A DNA stretch of 5,432 nt from Cyclobacteriaceae bacterium (lineage in GTDB: Bacteria; Bacteroidota; Bacteroidia; Cytophagales; Cyclobacteriaceae). Positions 1 to 5,432 of this stretch are shown here, in pieces. The notes under the pieces were generated by a model. That model saw only the letters and a list, made by a program, of their open reading frames with translations, had not been told where the DNA came from and did not search any database. How positions within the stretch are numbered: position 1 is the first letter of the stretch; the number at the start of each line of letters is the position of its first letter. The position numbers were made by a program, and so were the translations under genes. The stretch spans positions 1 to 5,432 of the forward strand of contig CANHCD010000163.1 in assembly GCA_947458795.1 (NCBI GenBank), read 5' to 3'.

Positions 1-102
1 GGAATTGTAGGTATAGCCTTTTGGGAGGTAGTAGCTCAAATCTTGAGCAAAGCCAAATTGACTGATTAGTGCTAGCAGTAGCACAGCGATGATATTTTTC
101 AT
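1..102 (-). CDS. Secreted protein, N-terminal fragment; probable M14 family zinc carboxypeptidase
   Basis: Only the first 34 codons are present; the gene runs off the left edge. The ATG is at 102-100 on the minus strand. Residues 1-19 form a clear Sec signal peptide: MKN, then a hydrophobic core (IIAVLLLALI), with likely cleavage after FGFA and a mature start at QD. The mature segment begins DLSYYLPKGYTYNS. From memory this resembles the N-termini of large secreted M14-type zinc carboxypeptidases of Bacteroidota, which often read LSYYLP..xTY(N/D) just after the signal peptide. No catalytic residue (HxxE...H) falls inside the window, so the family call rests on this short stretch alone. Secretion is well supported; the peptidase identity is moderate. 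The start lies 120 nt downstream of the epimerase gene stop on the same strand, so co-transcription is possible. No strong ribosome binding site is visible, as is usual in this phylum. Confidence 0.6.
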   Translation of the reverse strand, partial: MKNIIAVLLLALISQFGFAQDLSYYLPKGYTYNS

Positions 103-222
103 ACTTCAGGTGTAAATCTTTCCCTAAAGTCCTTATTCCTGAGATTAAAAAAAACAATTTAGGACTGATGGTTAAAAAAAACCGCCAGTAGCACTAATCA
201 ATGAAAAGTCGAAATGGAAAAT

Positions 223-1113
223 TCAGTTCGAAAAAATAGCCTTCATCGCCTGCTTCAACTCTGGAAACTCAAATTCAAAGCCTGCCTTTTGAATTTTTTG
301 GCTAGACACCCGGTTGCCGCCTAGGACCATGGCGGCCATTTCTCCCAAGACCAACTTCAGTGCAAATCCAGGCACGCCAATACCCAAATAGGTCTTACCC
401 TTGGCCGCAGCCGCTTCCTTGGTCAGTTGCTGGTTGGTGGAAGGATTAGGCCCCACGGCATTGTAGATACCCTGTAGCGTGGTTTTTTCAAGCGCAAAAA
501 CAAATAAGCGCACCAAGTCTTCCACATGGATCCAACTCATCCACTGCGCGCCCGAACCCAAAGGTGCAGCCACAGGGGGCTTGAGTATTTCGGCTAAGGC
601 TCCTCCCTGCGCATCCAAGACGATTCCTATTCGGAGAATGACGCATCTGAGAGGTAAGGCTTCAATCTTTTTCACCTCTTTTTCCCAGGCTACTACCACT
701 TCTGCCAAAAAATCGGTGCCCGAAGTACTGCTTTCATCCACTAGTGCAGCACCGGTATCAAATCCATAATAGCCCACTGCAGAAGCAGAAATAAAGGTAT
801 TTGGCTTATCCGTTGCCTGCTGTATGGCTCGATGCAATAAGGCGGTGCTTTCTGTTCGCGAGCGAAGGATGGCCTGCTTTCGTTCCGCCGTCCAGCGCTT
901 TTCTGCTACCCCTTCACCAGCCAAATGCACCACTGCATCTGCCCATTCAAGTGCTTGCGGATCTATTTCCTGACGCGCTACATCCCAGAGAAAATGGGTT
1001 TGCTGCTGTGGTTTTCTGCTAAGCCAAGCCACGGCATAGCCTTTTTGCTCCAGCAAAGCCGTAAGTTGCTTGCCCACAAGACCCGAGCCGCCAGTGATTA
1101 GAATGTTTTTCAT
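223..1113 (-). CDS. TIGR01777 family NAD(P)-binding epimerase-like protein (YfcH/SDR39U1 type)
   Basis: This 296-aa cytoplasmic protein is an atypical extended short-chain dehydrogenase/reductase, the usual length for the family. Seen in the sequence: an N-terminal Rossmann dinucleotide motif TGGSGLVG (residues 7-14, GxxGxxG); VVHLAGEGVAEKRW (61-74), the family's conserved NAxG-like strand; ISASAVGYYG (108-117), holding the catalytic-region Ser and Tyr; RIGIVLD (161-167); WMSWIHVEDL (191-200); and a C-terminal DUF1731 domain from about 247, with VPGFALKLVLGEMA and RVSSQKIQKAGFEFEFPEL. Homologues are YfcH of E. coli and SDR39U1 of animals. Their substrate is not established, so only cofactor binding can be inferred. 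The ATG at 1113-1111 is chosen because the Rossmann strand begins right after it. The gene diverges from the CLC gene and may be read together with the downstream secreted peptidase gene. It is complete, with no disrupted motif. Confidence 0.95.
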   Translation of the reverse strand: MKNILITGGSGLVGKQLTALLEQKGYAVAWLSRKPQQQTHFLWDVARQEIDPQALEWADAVVHLAGEGVAEKRWTAERKQAILRSRTESTALLHRAIQQATDKPNTFISASAVGYYGFDTGAALVDESSTSGTDFLAEVVVAWEKEVKKIEALPLRCVILRIGIVLDAQGGALAEILKPPVAAPLGSGAQWMSWIHVEDLVRLFVFALEKTTLQGIYNAVGPNPSTNQQLTKEAAAAKGKTYLGIGVPGFALKLVLGEMAAMVLGGNRVSSQKIQKAGFEFEFPELKQAMKAIFSN

Positions 1114-1125
1114 GAACGCGTATTT

Positions 1126-1134
1126 TGTGGATAA
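1126..1134 (-). other. Single DnaA-box-like 9-mer
   Basis: The minus strand reads TTATCCACA, an exact match to the classical high-affinity DnaA box. It lies about 12-20 nt upstream of the epimerase ATG, in the 5' leader predicted from the upstream promoter. Exact matches are uncommon (roughly 0.04 expected per window of this size on both strands). However, only one copy was found, with no AT-rich unwinding region or box cluster, so nothing supports an origin here. It could be a DnaA-titrating or regulatory site, or chance. Confidence 0.3.
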
Positions 1135-1178
1135 CTGATTTGCGCTGCAATTGGTTGCTAAGCGGTAGCGATATGTCC

Positions 1179-1214
1179 CAAAAATATGTTCCTTGCCTCT
1201 TGAATTCTACCAAA
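1179..1214 (-). promoter_or_regulatory. Candidate Bacteroidota promoter for the epimerase gene
   Basis: The minus strand has TATTTTTG (1186-1179), a perfect match to the Bacteroidota -7 box TAnnTTTG. Upstream is TTTG (1214-1211), matching the -33 box. The gap is 24 nt, slightly longer than the usual 17-23. A start a few bases past the -7 box would give a leader of roughly 55-60 nt before the ATG at 1113. The match is by motif only. Confidence 0.5.
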
Positions 1215-1228
1215 TCCCTTTTTCTTTG
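1200..1228 (+). promoter_or_regulatory. Candidate Bacteroidota promoter for the CLC gene
   Basis: TTG at 1200-1202 is followed after 18 nt by TTTCTTTG at 1221-1228, which differs from the -7 consensus TAnnTTTG at one position. The spacing is within the normal 17-23 range. Transcription would start around 1233-1236, leaving a leader of only about 25 nt before the TTG start codon at 1259, too short for an aptamer. The -33 box lies between the two boxes of the opposing promoter, so the two promoters physically overlap and could interfere with each other. Confidence 0.35.
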
Positions 1229-1258
1229 TACCTAAAGGGACCTTAAACTTCGATTATC

Positions 1259-2455
1259 TTGCTGAAAAACCTTCTTTTTTGGGTAGCAATGGGCGCATGC
1301 GTCGGAACCTTGTCAGGCTCGGCCTCCGCCATTTTTTTGCTTTCCTTGGATTGGGTAAGCGGGATTCGTGATGCCCACCTTTGGCTTTTGGCAGGCTTAC
1401 CCCTTGCAGGATTTACCATTGGTTACTGCTACCACCGCTACGGGTCTGGTGTTGAGAAAGGGAACAATCTAATCTTGGAGGGGATTTATACTCCCCAGCC
1501 GACCCTGCCCTTGCGGATGGCACCTTTCGTTTTGTTTGGCACCTTGATCACCCATCTTTTTGGGGGCTCAGCAGGTCGAGAAGGGACGGCGGTTCAGATG
1601 GGAGCTTCTTTGGCGGCGCAACTAGGCAAGCGTTTCACTTTGGATGCCGCCACCGTCCGGATACTTTTGATCTGTGGAGTTGCAGGGGGCTTTGCCTCGG
1701 TATTTGGCACGCCCCTGGCAGGAGCGGTATTTTCTCTGGAATGGTTATTTCGACGTAAAGTAGACCCCAACTCTATTTTTCCGGCTTTCTGGTCTGCGTT
1801 TACAGCCTATTGGGTTTGCGATTGGGTCTGGGGCATTGGACATACTGCCTATGTTATTCCTGAAGTTGCTCCACCTACCCTAATCAACTTGGCATGGATG
1901 ATTCCAGCGGGGATTGCCTTTGGCCTCGCCGCCCGCCTCTTTATTGAAACAGGACATTTGGTGACTACTGTTTTTAATCGCATTTCGTATCCCCCGCTTC
2001 GGCCACTCATCGGCGGAGTTTTGGTAGCTGGAATCGTGTACTTGACAGGAGCATACACCTATATAGGTTTGGGTATCCCACGAATTGTGGAGGCCTTTGA
2101 GACGCCAGTTCCCTGGTATGATTTTTTAGCGAAAACAGGCCTCACAGGATTGACCTTGGGCTCTGGATTTAAAGGTGGGGAAGTCACGCCGCTATTCTTC
2201 ACAGGCGCCACCTTGGGCAATGCCCTGGCCACTTATATTCCGCTTCCTTTAGCGCTTTTGGCTGGTTGTGGATTTGTAGGGGTGTTTGCTGGAGCTACGA
2301 ATACCCCTTTGGCCTGTACGCTGATGGGGATGGAACTGTTTGGACTGGAGGCAGGAATTTACTTGGGGATTGCTTGTTTGGTGGCCTTTATTTTTAGTGG
2401 AAAAGGAAGCATCTACACCTCCCAAGACCTGGGCTGGAAAAAGTTATTGCCCTAA
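1259..2455 (+). CDS. eriC: CLC-type anion/proton antiporter, probable fluoride-specific (CLC-F) subclass
   Basis: This 398-aa inner-membrane protein of mostly hydrophobic helices is a CLC exchanger without C-terminal CBS domains, and is shorter than E. coli ClcA. The gating glutamate is in GREGT (106-110, E108). The CLC serine motif GSGIP is replaced by KGNNLI (67-72, N69), and the later anion-site region is GGEVTPLF (306-313, E308). A C-terminal tyrosine is in SIYTSQ (Y386). From memory, the F-/H+ antiporter CLC-Eca has M79, E118, E318 and Y396. The spacings here (39, 200 and 78 residues) agree exactly, with Asn in place of Met at the first site. The inferred role is export of cytoplasmic fluoride coupled to proton entry. 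The start is TTG at 1259, since an in-frame TAA lies at 1244-1246. ATG at 1289 (residue 11) is an alternative but would remove part of the conserved first helix. It appears to be a single-gene unit, divergent from the epimerase gene and convergent with murF-alr. CLC membership is near certain; fluoride selectivity is a strong inference. Confidence 0.9.
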   Translation: MLKNLLFWVAMGACVGTLSGSASAIFLLSLDWVSGIRDAHLWLLAGLPLAGFTIGYCYHRYGSGVEKGNNLILEGIYTPQPTLPLRMAPFVLFGTLITHLFGGSAGREGTAVQMGASLAAQLGKRFTLDAATVRILLICGVAGGFASVFGTPLAGAVFSLEWLFRRKVDPNSIFPAFWSAFTAYWVCDWVWGIGHTAYVIPEVAPPTLINLAWMIPAGIAFGLAARLFIETGHLVTTVFNRISYPPLRPLIGGVLVAGIVYLTGAYTYIGLGIPRIVEAFETPVPWYDFLAKTGLTGLTLGSGFKGGEVTPLFFTGATLGNALATYIPLPLALLAGCGFVGVFAGATNTPLACTLMGMELFGLEAGIYLGIACLVAFIFSGKGSIYTSQDLGWKKLLP

Positions 2456-2466
2456 GGGGAGCTGCA

Positions 2467-4938
2467 TCAATCCAGATAATACACCCGCTTGACGCGCGTA
2501 CTGATATTGGTGAGCAGCTCGTAGGGGATGGTGCCAATACGATCGGCAAGCTCCTTCAAGGAAATCTGCTCTCCATACACGATGGCTTCGTCTCCTGCCT
2601 TGGCTTCAGGAATAGCACTCACATCCACCATCACCATGTCCATGCAGACATTGCCAATCACGGGAGCCTTCTTGCCATGAAGGAGGACATAGCCCTTGCC
2701 TTGCGAAAATCGGCGATCGTAGCCATCTGCATAGCCAATGGCCAAGGTGGCGATTCGACCCCCTTCGGGCAAACTCCCTTTTCTGGAATAGCCTACGGTG
2801 GTTCCGGGAGCAAGGGTTTTGACTTGGGAAATGGTTGTTTTCAAGTTGCTCACTGCCTTCAAGGAGCTGTCGTGCTTGCCGGTGACTTCTACCCCATACA
2901 GGCCGATACCGAGGCGCACCATGTCCAGCTGAAAGTCTGGATAGCGAACAATCCCTGCAGAGTTGAGTGCATGACGAAGGGGCTGGTATCCCAACTTGGA
3001 GCCAATTGCTTCGCTCATTTTCATGAAAAGCTGGAGCTGCTGTACCGAAAAGTCATGATGTGCCTCTTCATCTGCACCTACGAGGTGGGTGTAGAGGCTG
3101 GCAACCTTCAGTTCTGGGAAGTCAAGGAGAAGATCATTTAGTTTCTCCACCTGTGTCTGCTCAAAGCCCAAGCGATTCATCCCGGTGTCCAGATCCAAAT
3201 GGATGGAGAGGGGAAGTCCTTGATTTCTTGCAAAATTGCCCAACTTCCTGAAAAATTCAGGACTGAAAACAACGGGTTCCAACTGGTACTGGTACAGCAA
3301 GTCGAAGGATTCTTCTACGGGATTGAGCACCATGATCGGAAGTTGAATCCCTTGTTTCCGCAGGCTTACCCCTTCATCGCTGTAGGCTACGGCTAGGTAA
3401 TCGGCCCCCAAGGTCTGCAGGTGATTCGCGATTTCTGCGGCACCTCCTCCGTAAGCAAAGGCCTTGACCATCACCATGACACGTGTGCTTGGCGCGAGTT
3501 GTCGTTTGTAAAAGTTAAAATTATGGGTCAGCGCATTCAAGTTGATCTCCAAGGTGGTGCCATGGATGCGCTGCTGAAGCCGGTTGACGATCTTTTCAAA
3601 GGCAAAAGAGCGGGCGCCCGTGAGCAAGATAAGGTCGTTTTGAAACTGATCGGGATCGAGTTTTTGAAGTAGCAGCTCGGTACTCTCAAAGGTGGAAGTG
3701 GGGATATCCACAAGCTTTTCCAGGCGCCGGATTTCCGTTCCCACCCCAATGATTCGATCGATCCCATAGGATTGGATCAATTCGGCCACTTCAGTATAGA
3801 TTTTTTCTGGCAAGCCCTGCTGCAAGAGGTCTGAGAGGATTAAAATTTTAGATCGCTTGGGTCGTTGCTGACTCAAAAACTCCAAAGCCACTCGAAGTCC
3901 CGCTAGGTCGTTGTTGTACGTATCGTCGATCAAAAGGGACTCGTTGAGGCCTGGCTTGAGGGTCAAGCGCATGTCCACGGGCTTAAGGTGACTTAAGCCT
4001 TCTTGGATGGCCATGGCCTCCTGGCCAAGGCTTAGAGCCGCCAGGATCACGTGGGTGACATTTTCCAAGGAAGCCTGGTCTGTAAAGGGTACTAGGAAGG
4101 TGTGGGTTTGAAGGTCCTGCTTCATCACTACAATCCTAAAACTACTCTCGAGGCTTTTCCAAGAAACGCTAAAGTCTGCTCCTGGATTTTTGGACCAGGA
4201 GATGCGATTTTCTTCCGCCACCTGTTGCTCGATGGTGTGGGCGAGCAGGTCCTGATCCTTGCAATACAGCAGTAATTTAGTGCCTGCAAAGAGCTTGAGT
4301 TTCTCGGCAATCTTTTCGTTGATCCCCGTAAAGCCTTCTTCATGGGCCGAGCCGATGTTGGTAAATATTCCCAAATCTGGGCGAATCATGCCTGCCAAAG
4401 TATCCATATCTCCTTTTTTGGAGACACCAGCCTCGAGGATGGCTACCTGATGGTAGGGCTGTATGCCAAAAATCGAAAGCGGAACCCCCACCTGTGAGTT
4501 GTAGCTCTTGGGGCTCTTTGCTACAGCAAATTGCTGACTCAATACTTGCCCCAGCCATTCTTTGACGATGGTTTTGCCATTGCTGCCCGTGATGCCCACG
4601 ATAGGTTTGGTAAATTCCCCCCTTTGGAAGGAGGCCAAGGATTGAAGCGCAGCGCGGGTATCGCTGACTGGGATGAAACAGGCTTTTTCTAACCAAGAAG
4701 CAGGGAGCGATGCATTTTTAGCTACCAAGAAGCAGCGAATGCCCGCCTCGATTAGGGAATCTACGAAGGTAATCCCATCCGCCTTTGCTCCTTTTAGAGC
4801 CACAAACAAGGTTTGCTCGGGATGCAGAACCTGCCTGGAGTCAATGCTGATCTGCGTTATTCCTTGATTCGGTGCCAACCCTAAGCCCTTGCTGCCAAGG
4901 ATTTGTTCTAAACGGGGGACTGTGAAGGGGACCAACAT
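2467..4938 (-). CDS. murF-alr: Bifunctional UDP-N-acetylmuramoyl-tripeptide:D-alanyl-D-alanine ligase / alanine racemase
   Basis: This 823-aa fusion carries two peptidoglycan-precursor enzymes of the cytoplasm. MurF (about 1-455) uses ATP to add D-Ala-D-Ala to UDP-MurNAc-tripeptide. It shows DSRQV (33-37), the P-loop GITGSNGKT (115-123), NSQVGVPLS (147-155), ILEAGVSKKGDM (167-178), NIGSAHEEGF (194-203), IDDTYNNDLAGL (337-348) and LLTGARSFAFEKI (438-450). Alr (about 460-823) interconverts L- and D-alanine with PLP. It shows VKAFAYGGG (491-499) with PLP lysine K492, DTGMNRLGF (584-592), VRLGIGLYG (674-682), VGYSRKG (715-721) with the probable catalytic base Y717, IGYADGYDRR (734-743) and GNVCMDM (762-768). 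Both halves are full length with all expected motifs, so both activities are likely. The fusion is known in Bacteroidota. The ATG at 4938-4936 directly follows the stop of the upstream membrane protein gene, implying one operon and coupled translation. No separate promoter was seen at the junction. The 3' end faces the CLC gene across 11 nt. Confidence 0.97.
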   Translation of the reverse strand: MLVPFTVPRLEQILGSKGLGLAPNQGITQISIDSRQVLHPEQTLFVALKGAKADGITFVDSLIEAGIRCFLVAKNASLPASWLEKACFIPVSDTRAALQSLASFQRGEFTKPIVGITGSNGKTIVKEWLGQVLSQQFAVAKSPKSYNSQVGVPLSIFGIQPYHQVAILEAGVSKKGDMDTLAGMIRPDLGIFTNIGSAHEEGFTGINEKIAEKLKLFAGTKLLLYCKDQDLLAHTIEQQVAEENRISWSKNPGADFSVSWKSLESSFRIVVMKQDLQTHTFLVPFTDQASLENVTHVILAALSLGQEAMAIQEGLSHLKPVDMRLTLKPGLNESLLIDDTYNNDLAGLRVALEFLSQQRPKRSKILILSDLLQQGLPEKIYTEVAELIQSYGIDRIIGVGTEIRRLEKLVDIPTSTFESTELLLQKLDPDQFQNDLILLTGARSFAFEKIVNRLQQRIHGTTLEINLNALTHNFNFYKRQLAPSTRVMVMVKAFAYGGGAAEIANHLQTLGADYLAVAYSDEGVSLRKQGIQLPIMVLNPVEESFDLLYQYQLEPVVFSPEFFRKLGNFARNQGLPLSIHLDLDTGMNRLGFEQTQVEKLNDLLLDFPELKVASLYTHLVGADEEAHHDFSVQQLQLFMKMSEAIGSKLGYQPLRHALNSAGIVRYPDFQLDMVRLGIGLYGVEVTGKHDSSLKAVSNLKTTISQVKTLAPGTTVGYSRKGSLPEGGRIATLAIGYADGYDRRFSQGKGYVLLHGKKAPVIGNVCMDMVMVDVSAIPEAKAGDEAIVYGEQISLKELADRIGTIPYELLTNISTRVKRVYYLD

Positions 4939-5432
4939 TTAACTCAGTTTCTTTTTCTTGTTGAAAAACACCTGGCGAATCCATCGTGGGAGGAAAATAG
5001 CTCCCAAAATTAGGTAAGGATAGTAGGACAACAGTCTCCAGACGATGCTGGTCACAAAGGTATACTTACCTAAAAACTGCTCGAAAAACTGCCCATAGAA
5101 AAACTCTGCGGTACCACTACTTCCTGGTGTAGGCGAAATCATCATGACAATCCACATGATTACCTGTCGGGCAAATACGATCACGTGATCAAAGAAATCT
5201 AGAGGTACAAAAGCAGACATTAAAGTGTTGAGCATCAAGTACCTGGCAGACCAAACTACGATTGTGGCGATGATAATCTTGAGCCAATAGCTGTAATTTT
5301 TTCCACTCAAGAGCTTGGAAGCGTCAATGATTTGATCTCCAAATTCTTGGGCATTGTGTTTCCATTTTTGTAGAAAGCGGATGGAAAAAATCTTGATCAA
5401 CAGCCATTTGAATACGCGAGGCCTATAAAATA
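4939..5432 (-). CDS. Lysylphosphatidylglycerol synthase TM / flippase-like family membrane protein, C-terminal part
   Basis: The reading frame is open to the right edge, so this is the 3' part of a longer gene (163 whole codons visible plus the TAA at 4941-4939). A TTG at 5400-5398 could be mistaken for a start, but the codons before it read FYRPRVFKWL with no stop, and the family normally has about 300 or more residues with 6-8 helices. Visible by fragment numbering: a basic amphipathic cytoplasmic stretch (about 1-45), a membrane segment at about 48-71, another at about 81-99, the motif SPTPGSSGTAEF (99-110) corresponding to the family's conserved PGGSGxxE signature, a last membrane segment at about 124-147 containing WRLLSYYPYL, and a lysine-rich tail KKKKLS. 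Homologues are related to the flippase half of MprF and to YbhN; the lipid handled here is unknown. No synthase domain follows, so lysyl transfer is not implied. Adjacency to murF-alr fits an envelope role. Confidence 0.87.
   Translation of the reverse strand, partial: FYRPRVFKWLLIKIFSIRFLQKWKHNAQEFGDQIIDASKLLSGKNYSYWLKIIIATIVVWSARYLMLNTLMSAFVPLDFFDHVIVFARQVIMWIVMMISPTPGSSGTAEFFYGQFFEQFLGKYTFVTSIVWRLLSYYPYLILGAIFLPRWIRQVFFNKKKKLS

Noticed and set aside
147..183. A/T homopolymer runs between the epimerase and peptidase genes as possible terminators
   Set aside because: On the minus strand the T runs are not preceded by a convincing GC-rich stem, so no intrinsic terminator can be supported.
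479..1022. Two plus-strand open frames (479-769 and 801-1022) antisense to the epimerase gene
   Set aside because: Low-complexity translations rich in S, P and A with no family resemblance; they overlap the conserved NAD-binding protein.
1019..1213. Minus-strand open frame overlapping the epimerase start and the promoter region
   Set aside because: It is out of frame with the Rossmann protein, would begin upstream of the predicted transcription start and resembles no known protein.
1114..1258. tRNA, small RNA or riboswitch in the divergent intergenic region
   Set aside because: No cloverleaf, no crcB-motif core and no stable stem-loop with T tract was visible by eye.
2677..3141. 154-codon open frame on the plus strand inside alr
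   Set aside because: It lies wholly antisense to the highly conserved racemase domain, its translation has no recognisable domain, and it is explained by codon bias of the real gene.
4179..4201. 7-bp inverted repeat CTCCTGG / CCAGGAG with a 9-nt loop inside murF
   Set aside because: Stems of this size are expected several times by chance in a window this long; there is no T tract and it lies in coding sequence.
4340..4696. 118-codon minus-strand frame within murF
   Set aside because: Shadow frame of the MurF P-loop region, where the correct frame carries all family motifs.
5179..5190. Perfect 12-bp palindrome GATCACGTGATC
   Set aside because: It encodes part of a membrane segment (D-H-V-I) in the flippase-like gene and is not next to a promoter; single palindromes of this size occur by chance.

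Overview
The window looks like chromosomal DNA of a member of the Bacteroidota, probably of the Cytophagales/Cyclobacteriaceae type (the lower rank is a guess). Three things point there. MurF and alanine racemase are fused in one polypeptide, an arrangement known from this phylum. Promoter-like boxes match the Bacteroidota pattern TTTG...TAnnTTTG. The visible gene starts lack clear Shine-Dalgarno sequences. The region is gene dense and housekeeping in character, with no RNA genes, mobile elements or CRISPR.

Layout: (1) 1-102, minus strand: N-terminus of a secreted protein, probably an M14 zinc carboxypeptidase, cut by the left edge. (2) 223-1113, minus: a TIGR01777/YfcH-type NAD(P)-binding epimerase-family protein. 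(3) 1114-1258: a 145-nt divergent intergenic region with a candidate promoter on each strand and a single perfect DnaA-box 9-mer. (4) 1259-2455, plus: a short CLC antiporter with a TTG start, whose selectivity motifs are those of the fluoride-exporting CLC-F clade. (5) 2467-4938, minus: the MurF-Alr fusion, converging tail to tail with the CLC gene across 11 nt. (6) 4939-5432, minus: C-terminal part of a multi-pass membrane protein of the lysylphosphatidylglycerol-synthase TM/flippase-like family, cut by the right edge. Its stop codon directly abuts the murF-alr start codon.

The membrane protein gene and murF-alr almost certainly share a transcript, with translation probably coupled at the TAA/ATG junction. 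Alr makes D-alanine. A D-Ala-D-Ala ligase (Ddl) not in this window joins two of them, and MurF adds the dipeptide to UDP-MurNAc-tripeptide. The CLC gene is an independent single-gene unit, probably for fluoride resistance. The epimerase gene may be co-transcribed with the secreted peptidase gene, because no good promoter was found in the 120 nt between them.

No clearly undescribed system was found. The observations most worth a second look are the CLC-F identity without a recognisable fluoride riboswitch, the DnaA box between divergent genes, and the right-edge gene that could easily be mis-called as complete from an internal TTG codon.
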